Source of the DNA: Gemmatimonadota bacterium
GTDB lineage: Bacteria > Gemmatimonadota > Gemmatimonadetes > Gemmatimonadales > Gemmatimonadaceae
Assembly: GCA_016719105.1 (NCBI GenBank)
Contig: JADKAQ010000031.1
Location: 20,658-84,657, forward strand
Direction: 5' to 3'
Length of the DNA: 64,000 bases
The translations under genes and the position numbers were made by a program. The notes below the pieces were generated by a model that had not been told where the DNA came from, did no database searches, and saw only the letters and a program-made list of their open reading frames with translations. This document shows, in pieces, positions 44,070-51,292 of this stretch (its first letter is position 1; every line of letters starts with the position of its first letter).

Positions 44070-44399
44070 ATGAGCCACCATCTCGATCAGACGGCGAAGG
44101 ATTGCATCGCCGCGTGCAACGACTGCGCGACAGAATGCGGCCATTGTTTCGCGCATATGACCGGCAAGACCAGCTCCAATGATTGCCCGGCGTGCTGCAT
44201 TGAGTGCGCCGCCATCGCCCGACTCTGTAGCGATGCGATAGCGCGCCACAGCCCCTTTGCCAAGCAACTCTGCGCGCTGTGCGCCGACATCTGCGATTGG
44301 TGCGCCAAGGAATGCGATGCGCACGAGATGGAACACTGCAAGAGCTGCGCTGAGGCCTGCCGTCGTTGCGCCGAGGCGTGCCGCAAGATGGCCGGATGA
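44070..44399 (+). CDS. Csp-type four-helix-bundle copper storage protein
   Basis: A 109-residue protein with 20 Cys, arranged as CxxxC/CxxC ladders on four helices (DCIAACNDCATECGHC; DCPACCIECAAIARLC; LCALCADICDWCAKEC; HCKSCAEACRRCAEAC). This is the signature of Csp1/Csp3 proteins, which line the core of a four-helix bundle with Cys to hold many Cu(I) ions. There is no signal peptide, so it is the cytosolic Csp3 type. ATG 44070 is chosen because the upstream frame lacks helices or Cys pairs. Its stop overlaps the start of the GAPDH gene (ATGA), so the two are co-translated. Controlled by site B. Confidence 0.92.
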   Translation: MSHHLDQTAKDCIAACNDCATECGHCFAHMTGKTSSNDCPACCIECAAIARLCSDAIARHSPFAKQLCALCADICDWCAKECDAHEMEHCKSCAEACRRCAEACRKMAG

Positions 44400-45424
44400 C
44401 TGTTCGCGTCGCAGTGAATGGATTCGGGGTGATCGGGCGTCGCGTCGCCGACGCCGTGGGCATGCAGCCCGACATGCAGCTTGCCGGAATCGTCGACGTC
44501 GCGACCGACTGGCGGATGCAAGTGGCACGGGAACGCGACTTTGCGATCTATGGAGCAACCGCCGAATCCGTCACGGCGCTGCGCGCGGCCGGGTGCGAGC
44601 CTAGGGGTGACCTTGGGGAACTGCTCGCGGTTGCGGATGTCGTGGTGGATTGTACCCCAAAAGGTGTGGACGCCCAGAATAGAGAGCTGTACAACGCGGC
44701 GGGCGTACGACACATCTTCCAGGGCGGAGCGAAACACGATCTGGCCGGACACTCCTTCGTCGCGTGTGCGAACTACGAGTCCGCCCTCGACCGCCGGTCC
44801 ACGCGCGTCGTCTCATGCAACACCACCTCAACGGTGCGGACCCTCTTCGCGCTCCGCCAGGCGGGACTGCTCGGGCGAGCCCGCGGCGTCCTGGTGCGAC
44901 GGGCGTCCGACCCGTGGGAAAGTCATCGCGAGGGAATCATGAACACGATGGTCCCGGAGCCGGTGATCCCCAGTCATCAGGGTCCGGATGCGCGCACCGT
45001 GCTTCCCGACCTCGACGTCGTGACCATCGCGACCAAGTCGCCCCAGAACGTAGGACATCTCCACCACTGGATTGTTGATCTTGCGCGCCCCGCGAGTCGG
45101 GACGAGGTGCTGGCGGCATTCATGGCCGTGTCTCGCATCGCGTTTATCCGCGTCAGCGACGGGGTTGCGGCGCTCAACGTTACGGCAGAGTTGATGAAGG
45201 AAATCGGTCGGCCGCGAGGCGACATGTGGGAGGTCGCGCTGTGGGAGGACATCCTCACCGTGGAGGGCAAGGAGTTGATGTACGCGTACCAGGTAGACAA
45301 TCAGGCTATCGTGGTCCCGGAGACGCTCGACGCCATCCGAGCTCTCACCGGCAGTGAGCGGAACGGAGCGCTCTCGATGCAGCGCACCGATGAGAGTCTT
45401 GGTGTCCGTCAGCGTTTCCTGTGA
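44396..45424 (+). CDS. Type II (archaeal-type) glyceraldehyde-3-phosphate dehydrogenase
   Basis: A 342-residue cytosolic dehydrogenase from ATG 44396 (MTVRVAVNGFGVIGRRVADAV, Rossmann motif). The catalytic Cys141 stands in VVSCNTTSTVRTL, the form seen in archaeal type II GAPDH rather than the bacterial SCTTN. Further matches are DVVVDCTPKGVDAQNRELY, FQGGAKHDLAGHSFVACANYE, and the C-terminal EIGRPRGDMWEVALWEDIL. It would oxidise glyceraldehyde-3-phosphate in central metabolism. Four-base overlap with the copper storage gene places it under copper control. Ordinary bacterial GAPDH is known to be a copper-sensitive target, so this may be a tolerant substitute (inference). Confidence 0.88.
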   Translation: MTVRVAVNGFGVIGRRVADAVGMQPDMQLAGIVDVATDWRMQVARERDFAIYGATAESVTALRAAGCEPRGDLGELLAVADVVVDCTPKGVDAQNRELYNAAGVRHIFQGGAKHDLAGHSFVACANYESALDRRSTRVVSCNTTSTVRTLFALRQAGLLGRARGVLVRRASDPWESHREGIMNTMVPEPVIPSHQGPDARTVLPDLDVVTIATKSPQNVGHLHHWIVDLARPASRDEVLAAFMAVSRIAFIRVSDGVAALNVTAELMKEIGRPRGDMWEVALWEDILTVEGKELMYAYQVDNQAIVVPETLDAIRALTGSERNGALSMQRTDESLGVRQRFL

Positions 45425-45445
45425 GACCCTGCGAAACACACCCAA

Positions 45446-45504
45446 CCCCCCCCCCCCCCCACAACACCACCCACCCACCCCCCCCCCCCCCGGGGGGCCC
45501 CCCC
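45446..45504. other. Low-complexity C/G homopolymer tract
   Basis: C15, ACAACACCACCCACCCA, C14, G6 and C7 follow each other between the convergent GAPDH and copD genes. The composition is unlike any neighbour. It may be a real G-quadruplex-prone tract or an assembly/sequencing artefact; the exact lengths should not be trusted. Confidence 0.5.
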
Positions 45505-45522
45505 TCACTTCTGGCGAAATCG

Positions 45523-46464
45523 TTATTCTCCTGGCATCGGCGACGCCACGAGCACCGCGGTCACCACGACTACGAGCAAGGCAGCCGTCAGCTCTACCAG
45601 CGATGATCGGCGCAGTCGGACCGTCGCATGCGGCTCGCCCAAGGCAGGCCGCACGCGGCGCCAGTTGTAGACGCCTGCCGCCAGCACGATACTGAGGAAG
45701 CCCAGCTTGAGCAGCAGCGTACGGCCGTAGCCGCTCTGCCACAACGGGAGCAGGCCGCCAAGATGCCTCCACGCGGTCACTGTCCCGGTGGTGGCCAACA
45801 GTGCGGCGAACGCGAGGGCGGTGGGGCTGAACGCGCGCACCAAACCAGCGATCCGTGCATCAACGGATCTAGACTCTGCGACCTCGAGACTCTTCGCCGC
45901 CGGAATCGCCACGACCGTCAACAGCGCGAGACTACCCAGCCAGCCCCCGGCGCCGATGAGATGCAGCAGTTGGATTGAAGTTGCCAGCCACGGCACGTCT
46001 GCTGCGGCGGGATGGCCGGACCACGGCTGCGAGGCTACGAATAACAGCGTGGCTGCGGCGGATGCGACCCACGCGACGCCGGATCTCTGGCGCAGACGGG
46101 GCGCGATCCACGTTATGGTCACGGCGGCCAGGGTCGCGACCCACCACGCTTTTCCCCACCCGGAGCGAAAGAGCAGCGTCGCGACCGCATCTCTCGATAG
46201 CGCAACATCGGTGCCGAACACCGCCGCGTGCTGGGCAATGAGCCGAGCAACGGACGCTGCGACGGCGGTAATGCCTAACCAGTCGATCCAGCGCGGCAGA
46301 CGCTCATCTACCGCCGCACGAACTCCTTCCGCGTCGGGTCCCACGTAGCGCGCGACCACGGCCCAGCGCAACGCGAAGGCACCGAGCAGGCAGATACTGC
46401 AGATAGAGAGCACCGCCCGTATAGCGACGAACGCCGGGGACTCGACGCCGAAATAGCTCTCCAT
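45523..46464 (-). CDS. copD: CopD-family copper resistance membrane protein
   Basis: A 313-residue inner-membrane protein with eight hydrophobic segments. Family features include FRSGWGKAWWVATLAAV, WSGHPAAADVPWLATSIQLLHLIGAGGWLGSL (conserved His pair and WLG motif) and the end VYNWRRVRPAL before the last helix. CopD works with CopC in moving copper across the inner membrane. It lies 15 bp after copC on the minus strand. The family call is firm. Confidence 0.9.
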   Translation of the reverse strand: MESYFGVESPAFVAIRAVLSICSICLLGAFALRWAVVARYVGPDAEGVRAAVDERLPRWIDWLGITAVAASVARLIAQHAAVFGTDVALSRDAVATLLFRSGWGKAWWVATLAAVTITWIAPRLRQRSGVAWVASAAATLLFVASQPWSGHPAAADVPWLATSIQLLHLIGAGGWLGSLALLTVVAIPAAKSLEVAESRSVDARIAGLVRAFSPTALAFAALLATTGTVTAWRHLGGLLPLWQSGYGRTLLLKLGFLSIVLAAGVYNWRRVRPALGEPHATVRLRRSSLVELTAALLVVVVTAVLVASPMPGE

Positions 46465-46479
46465 CCGAAAGCCGCGTGG

Positions 46480-46884
46480 CTACGGGCGCGTCGCTTTAGA
46501 CGTCCCCACGCTCGTCGGTAAGACTGCAAACTTCAACTCCCCGCGTACGGGGTGTCCATCATCGCCGGTAACCTGCCAGCGAACGGTGTAGCTTCCGGGC
46601 GCGAGCGCTGCGCCGAGAGACGCTACCACCGTCTTATCATCGCCGGCGGCCAAATGCAGAGAGTCTGCTCGTACCTGCGTGTCTCCACGAAAGAGGGTGA
46701 CGCGGGTGAGCGCGACGTCCAACGACTCGTTGAAGGTCAACGCAACCTGTCGCGGTGCCTCGGCGGATCGGCTATCAGCGGCGGGAGTCGCCTTGAGAAG
46801 GCGCGGATGAGCGTACGCCGCACTGAGGGGTGCGGCAACACTCAGCGCGAACAGAAAGGCCCAGGCTCGATTTCTCAGCTTCAT
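46480..46884 (-). CDS. copC: CopC periplasmic copper-binding protein
   Basis: A 134-residue exported protein. The signal peptide is MKLRNRAWAFLFALSVAAPLSAAYA, giving a mature N-terminus of HPRLLKATPAADS, with the His that binds Cu(II). The beta-barrel ends GDDGHPVRGELKFAVL, containing the second Asp/His ligand set. There is no Met-rich Cu(I) loop, so it is the Cu(II)-only type. ATG 46884 is used; the upstream open frame crosses operator site C. It shares an operon with copD. Confidence 0.9.
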   Translation of the reverse strand: MKLRNRAWAFLFALSVAAPLSAAYAHPRLLKATPAADSRSAEAPRQVALTFNESLDVALTRVTLFRGDTQVRADSLHLAAGDDKTVVASLGAALAPGSYTVRWQVTGDDGHPVRGELKFAVLPTSVGTSKATRP

Positions 46885-46909
46885 GGACGGGTCGTTGGAG
46901 TGGTCTATT

Positions 46910-46924
46910 TTTACGCTCCGTAAA
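46910..46924. promoter_or_regulatory. TTTAC-N5-GTAAA operator, site C
   Basis: TTTAC-GCTCC-GTAAA, extended by flanking A/T to near-symmetry, lies 26 bp before copC and between copC and the M56 gene. It gives copC-copD their own regulated promoter. Confidence 0.8.
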
Positions 46925-46960
46925 ATATACCCCAAGACCTGCTGCGCTGGCAATGGCCGA

Positions 46961-48046
46961 TCAGATCGCGGGTGCTGTGGACGCCGGGGTAGGTAGCCCG
47001 CTGACGAGATGATGGTCGTCGTCATGTGGGCATCCCGCGGCAGAGTTTCCGGTTCCCACTGTCCACCCGCGACAGAACAAGTGCGTCAGCGCGTTTCCGT
47101 TCGGATGATCGCAGTGCGCTGGTCCGTGCTCACTGTGATCCGAGGGATCGTTGAGTGGGTGCAGCACCATCAGACCCGAAGTCCACGTGAGCAACAGCGC
47201 GGCAGCCGCCGCGACCAGCGAGCCGGTGGACGTGTGCGAGGAGGCGACCGTGTCCTCACCCGCGAGGCGACGAATTCTTCGCGGTAGCAAGTCGGCCCGT
47301 TGAAATCCGACCGTGGCCGCGACGGGGTTGGTGCGGACGCTACCCAACTTCAGCACGGCTGATGCGAGCGGGAGCGCGAGGTGCTGCGCGACTTCATCGT
47401 CGGCGGTGATCTCGACTTCATCCTCAAGATCAGCGGCCAGGCGCCGCATGACCGGGAGCCAGAACAGCAGCGAGCCCAGCGCGCGAAGCGAAAAGAGCCG
47501 CAGCGGATCGCGGCGCCGCACATGGACGGCCTCGTGGGCAAGAACAGCCGTAAGTTCGTCGGCTGTCAGAAGGTCAGGCAAATCTGCGGCGACGATGACG
47601 CGCGGCCTAAGCCAGCCTGATACGAACGCGGGCGTTGGCAAGCCCGATATCGCGCGAACACGCTCGGGGTTGAGGCCGGCGCGACGTGCGGCGAGGCCAA
47701 TTGGCCCATCAGGCATGATTCGTGACTGCGGCAGCGCCCGCATCACCCTCCAGTGACGCCAGAGCACACGCCCCCGCTCCACGACTGCAAAGACGATTCC
47801 CAGGTAGAGCAACCAATGCGAAAGATCATGAACGGGCGCTAGCAGTTGATGCAGCGTAACCAGGCAGAGCATTCCGAGGTGCTGCTGCTCCGCCGAGAGC
47901 CAGTCGACCGCGCCGAGCACATGATGCCCCACCACCGGGGTAATCCCAAGCAGCAACGCCGCCACCATTGCGAACAACAGCACGCGTCGTCTGCGCTCTT
48001 CGCGGCGAATGACCGGAGGCCGGACGGCGGACGGGGCCACCCGCAT
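46961..48046 (-). CDS. M56 (BlaR1-like) metallopeptidase with Cys/His periplasmic tail, putative copper sensor
   Basis: A 361-residue membrane protein. Helices lie at about 22-40, 78-92, 183-200 and 275-296. The cytosolic zinc-protease site is LAHEAVHVRRRDP (His171, Glu172, His175), with an acidic third-ligand region EDEVEITADDE. BlaR1/MecR1 sensors have a penicillin-binding domain outside the last helix. Here that place is taken by a ~60-residue tail rich in His, Asp and three Cys: HSEHGPAHCDH, NALTHLFC, CPHDDDHH. It is encoded 5 bp after the BlaI-type repressor. By analogy, copper binding to the tail would activate cleavage of the repressor. A truncated relative lies at 33638-34167. Confidence 0.85.
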   Translation of the reverse strand: MRVAPSAVRPPVIRREERRRRVLLFAMVAALLLGITPVVGHHVLGAVDWLSAEQQHLGMLCLVTLHQLLAPVHDLSHWLLYLGIVFAVVERGRVLWRHWRVMRALPQSRIMPDGPIGLAARRAGLNPERVRAISGLPTPAFVSGWLRPRVIVAADLPDLLTADELTAVLAHEAVHVRRRDPLRLFSLRALGSLLFWLPVMRRLAADLEDEVEITADDEVAQHLALPLASAVLKLGSVRTNPVAATVGFQRADLLPRRIRRLAGEDTVASSHTSTGSLVAAAAALLLTWTSGLMVLHPLNDPSDHSEHGPAHCDHPNGNALTHLFCRGWTVGTGNSAAGCPHDDDHHLVSGLPTPASTAPAI

Positions 48047-48051
48047 CGCCG

Positions 48052-48516
48052 TCAGCCCCCCTGCTCCCGCAGTTTCTGGCGGATGAGGCGAGCGAGTTCC
48101 TCGAGCTGGGCAGGATCGCGTTCCGCCAGCACATCGACAAAAGATGCCGTGACGGCCTCAGCGCCGAGGGATAGGATGCCCTCGACCGCCCTACGCGACG
48201 CATGCGAGACGAACGACGATTCGTTGACGCGCGCACTGAAGTGCAGGCGCCCATCGACACGCTCGCGCTTGAGAAGGCCCTTTTCGACGAGCCGGTTCAA
48301 CACCGTGGTGCTGGTGAACGGCGAGACCGGGTGCTCGATTCGGAGCTGCTCGTGAATCTCGCGGGCCGTGAGGGGCTCCCGAGCATCCCAACAGAGCCGC
48401 ATCAGGCGAGACTCGAGCTGTCCGAGGACGGTGCCGACACCGTCCCCCGAGAGCTTCATCGTCGCGGGGAGCTTGGGAGACGCGAGAGCTATTCCGGGGC
48501 GCTTGCGAGAAGTCAT
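48052..48516 (-). CDS. BlaI/MecI/CopY-family repressor
   Basis: A 154-residue winged-helix repressor. The DNA-binding domain is complete: LGQLESRLMRLCWDAREPLTAREIHEQLR, STTVLNRLVEKGLLKRERVDGRLHFSARV. A C-terminal dimerisation helix bundle follows (FVDVLAERDPAQLEELARLIRQKL). The typical protease-sensitive region would be near VNESSFVSH. In-frame Met20 is an alternative start. It is upstream partner of the M56 peptidase (5-bp gap). The TTTAC-N5-GTAAA sites resemble BlaI/CopY dyads (TACA...TGTA), so this is the obvious regulator of sites A-F. No such site is seen before its own gene. Confidence 0.9.
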   Translation of the reverse strand: MTSRKRPGIALASPKLPATMKLSGDGVGTVLGQLESRLMRLCWDAREPLTAREIHEQLRIEHPVSPFTSTTVLNRLVEKGLLKRERVDGRLHFSARVNESSFVSHASRRAVEGILSLGAEAVTASFVDVLAERDPAQLEELARLIRQKLREQGG

Positions 48517-48562
48517 GTGCTGAGTCTACAGGCGGCGGTGTCGCGTGGGCAACTCTCGGCCG

Positions 48563-49081
48563 TCACGGCATCGGCGGGTCACTGGGGCGACGCGCACGGC
48601 CCGCCGTCTGAGTCAGCCGCACGACCCAACGATCACCTCGCCGCTCCAGAATGGCCGTACCCCGCCCGACCACGTCGACCTTGCGATCCGGAACGTCAGC
48701 CGCGAGCGCGTAACGGTAGGTCGCCCACGCCAGCGTCCCCGAGACTCTGGCCTCGATCTCGAACGGACGATAGCGAAAGTTGCGGAACTCCTTGAGCTCC
48801 GGTGCGAGATGGTTGTCGCGATAGTCCACCCAGCCGCGATTCAGGCCCGCTCCTTCGATGACAAGCAGGCTGTCACCGGCATACAGGGAATCAAGCGCCG
48901 TGAGGTCGCCTCGTTCGGCTGCGGCAAAGAGCGCTCGCATAGCCTGCACGACGGCTGCAACCTCAGCATTCGTCGCGGAATGGTGAGCATCGTGCGCTTG
49001 CGACTGAGCCTGCGCAACGGCGCCCACCAGCATGGCGGACAAGAGCACAACGAGGCGTGTCCCGCGGGGGAGAATTGTCAT
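48563..49081 (-). CDS. Secreted NTF2-like protein, copy 2
   Basis: A 172-residue exported protein. The signal peptide is TRLVVLLSAMLVGAVAQAQS, followed by HDAHH, then an NTF2-like domain (MRALFAAAERGDLTALDSLYAGDSLLVIEG, LAWATYRYALAAD, GRGTAILERRGDRWVVRLTQTAG). It is related to the proteins at 43288 and 54421. Sites D and E lie 53 and 111 bp upstream. Expression should follow periplasmic copper. The N-terminal His cluster could bind metal. Function unknown. Confidence 0.78.
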   Translation of the reverse strand: MTILPRGTRLVVLLSAMLVGAVAQAQSQAHDAHHSATNAEVAAVVQAMRALFAAAERGDLTALDSLYAGDSLLVIEGAGLNRGWVDYRDNHLAPELKEFRNFRYRPFEIEARVSGTLAWATYRYALAADVPDRKVDVVGRGTAILERRGDRWVVRLTQTAGRARRPSDPPMP

Positions 49082-49133
49082 GACTCAGGGTGGCAGGCAG
49101 GAAGGGAGACGGAGCTTTCAGTGAAACGGAGAG

Positions 49134-49148
49134 TTTACACGTCGTAAA
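49134..49148. promoter_or_regulatory. TTTAC-N5-GTAAA operator, site D
   Basis: TTTAC-ACGTC-GTAAA lies 53 bp before the minus-strand NTF2-like gene (start 49081). Confidence 0.75.
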
Positions 49149-49191
49149 GTCATCGCCGCAAGAGGTGCCCGATACGAACGACTCCAGCTAC

Positions 49192-49206
49192 TTTACATCG
49201 TGTAAA
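49192..49206. promoter_or_regulatory. TTTAC-N5-GTAAA operator, site E
   Basis: TTTAC-ATCGT-GTAAA lies between site D and the promoter of the multicopper oxidase. It may serve the minus-strand gene as a second site, or link BlaI control to the plus-strand operon. Confidence 0.75.
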
Positions 49207-49263
49207 TGTTGCCCCAGCATTTGAACCCGTAGCCGCGGCAAGCGGCCCGCCGGGAAGGCGGTA

Positions 49264-49307
49264 TTGACATAGGGGTAGGGGGTATATACAATACTCCCTA
49301 GGGGTAT
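49264..49307 (+). promoter_or_regulatory. Copper promoter P2 (TTGACA-N17-TACAAT) with CsoR-like operator
   Basis: The -35 TTGACA (49264-49269) and -10 TACAAT (49287-49292) are 17 bp apart. The spacer TAGGGGTAGGGGGTATA closely matches that of P1. The near-palindrome ATACTCCCTAGGGGTAT (49291-49307) overlaps the -10 and start site. It drives the multicopper oxidase gene 33 bp further on. CsoR is the likely repressor. Confidence 0.8.
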
Positions 49308-49339
49308 ATTTCTTCGGGCCTTCGCTAGCCTACTGTTCT

Positions 49340-51292
49340 ATGAGCGACTTGCGCTTGTTTTCACGCGTATCCCGTCGGAGTTTTGTACGCACCGCCGCAG
49401 TTATCGGCGCGGGCTCCGCCCTAGCCTCTCCGCTGCGAGCATCGCCGCCCGACGCCCTGCTCGACGCCGGCTTGCGACCGCTGCCCCCGGCGCCGAACAA
49501 CGTGCGCCAGTACGACCTCGCCATCGCGGAAACGGTCGTGCGACTGGATGGTCGCAACGCAAAAGCAGTCACCATCAACGGGACCGTGCCGGGACCGGTG
49601 CTGCGGTTTCGCGAAGGCGAACAGGCCGTGATCCGCGTTCGGAACACGCTGTCGGAAGACACGTCTATTCATTGGCATGGCATCATCTTGCCGCCTGAGA
49701 TGGATGGCGTGCCCGGACTGAGTTTTGCGGGCATTCGTCCCGGCGAAACCTTCGAGTACAGGTTTGCGATCAATCAGGCGGGTACCTATTGGTACCACAG
49801 CCATTCGGGTTTGCAGGAGCAGCTCGGGCACTATGGGGCACTGATCATCGAGCCTGCGGAGCGAACCGGGCCCTCGTACGACCGTGAGCACGTGCTCGTG
49901 CTCTCTGACTGGACGTTCGAGAGCCCGTACAGAGTGCTCTCCCGTCTCAAGAAGCAGCCCGACGCGTACAACTTTCAGCGTCGCACGGTGATGGACTTCT
50001 TTCGCGATGTCTCTCGCGACGGCCTCTCGGCCGCAGTGAGTGATCGTGTCATGTGGGCGGGCATGCGCATGAACCCCACCGACATCGCCGATGTGACGGG
50101 CGCGACGTATAGCTTCCTGTTAAACGGGCGTACGGCCGAAGCACCGTGGACGGGCGAGTTCATGCCCGGGGAGCGCGTGCTGCTGCGCGTCATCAACGCC
50201 GGGGCCGGTTCGTACTTCGACGTGCGTATTCCTGGCGTCCCAATGACGGTGGTCCAGGTGAGCGGCCAGCCGGTCGAGCCGGTGGAAACCGACGAGTTCC
50301 GCATCGCGCTCGCCGAGACGTACGACGTGATCGTGCAGTTGCCCGAAGACCGTGCCTATGGTGTGTACGCGGAAGCGATGGACCGGAGTGGGTTCACGGC
50401 CGGCATTCTGTCACGTAGTGCCGGTGTCGTCGCCGCGCTTCCTGCCCGTCGCCGTCGTCCGCTGCTGACCATGGCCGATATGGGCATGGACCACGGTGCC
50501 ATGGCGGGGATGGATCACGGTGCCATGGAGGGCATGGATCATGGCGCCATGAAGGGCATGGACCACGGGGCGAAGGCGGACACGGTTGCGAGTACCGGTG
50601 CGGCGGTGGATCACGCGGCGATGGGGCACGCCATGCCGGCCAAGGTCCCGGCGGCGACCGCCGACGCGCACGCGGGTCACGATATGTCCGCGATAGCGAC
50701 AGCTACCCTGCGCGCACCGGGTACGCTGCCAGTTGAAACGCCTCACAGTTCGGAAACGCACGGGGTTGGAAACGCGATGGTGCCCATGAGCACCAAGAGT
50801 CGCCTCGGGGAGCCTGGCGTCGGCCTTGGTGGGGACGGGCGCCGCGTGCTGCGATACGCCGAGCTGCGCTCAGCGGAGCCTTGGGCAGAATTCCGTGCCC
50901 CAACGCGTGAGATCGAGCTGCATCTGACTGGCAATATGGAGCGGTACACGTGGGCCATCGACGGCATCCCGTACGATCAGGCTTCACCGATTGAGCTGAC
51001 GTACGGCGAGCGGATACGCCTCACCATGGTGAACGACACCATGATGAATCACCCCATGCATCTGCACGGGATGTGGATGGAATTGGAGAACGGCCACGGC
51101 AACCGCAGTCCGCGCATTCACACCATCAACGTGAAGCCCGCAGAGCGGGTGTCGCTGCTGGTGACGGCCGACGCGCTCGGCCGCTGGGCGTTTCATTGTC
51201 ACGTGCTGTATCACATGGAAGTCGGCATGTTTCGCGAAGTGCGCGTAAGCAAAGCCGCGAGCGAACACGAGGGGCATCATGATGCAGCCTGA
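49340..51292 (+). CDS. copA (pcoA-type): Multicopper oxidase, PcoA/CopA type
   Basis: A 650-residue periplasmic oxidase that converts Cu(I) to the less toxic Cu(II). The N-terminus has a twin-arginine signal (SRVSRRSFVRTAA), so it is exported folded. Copper-ligand motifs of all three cupredoxin domains are present: SIHWHGI, YWYHSHSG, NHPMHLHGM and AFHCHVLYHMEVGM. Between about residues 378 and 460 lies a Met/His-rich insert with four MDHGAM-type repeats and further HA/GH pairs, typical of the copper-loading region of PcoA/CopA. The ATG at 49340 lies 33 bp past P2. Its end overlaps copB. Confidence 0.95.
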   Translation: MSDLRLFSRVSRRSFVRTAAVIGAGSALASPLRASPPDALLDAGLRPLPPAPNNVRQYDLAIAETVVRLDGRNAKAVTINGTVPGPVLRFREGEQAVIRVRNTLSEDTSIHWHGIILPPEMDGVPGLSFAGIRPGETFEYRFAINQAGTYWYHSHSGLQEQLGHYGALIIEPAERTGPSYDREHVLVLSDWTFESPYRVLSRLKKQPDAYNFQRRTVMDFFRDVSRDGLSAAVSDRVMWAGMRMNPTDIADVTGATYSFLLNGRTAEAPWTGEFMPGERVLLRVINAGAGSYFDVRIPGVPMTVVQVSGQPVEPVETDEFRIALAETYDVIVQLPEDRAYGVYAEAMDRSGFTAGILSRSAGVVAALPARRRRPLLTMADMGMDHGAMAGMDHGAMEGMDHGAMKGMDHGAKADTVASTGAAVDHAAMGHAMPAKVPAATADAHAGHDMSAIATATLRAPGTLPVETPHSSETHGVGNAMVPMSTKSRLGEPGVGLGGDGRRVLRYAELRSAEPWAEFRAPTREIELHLTGNMERYTWAIDGIPYDQASPIELTYGERIRLTMVNDTMMNHPMHLHGMWMELENGHGNRSPRIHTINVKPAERVSLLVTADALGRWAFHCHVLYHMEVGMFREVRVSKAASEHEGHHDAA

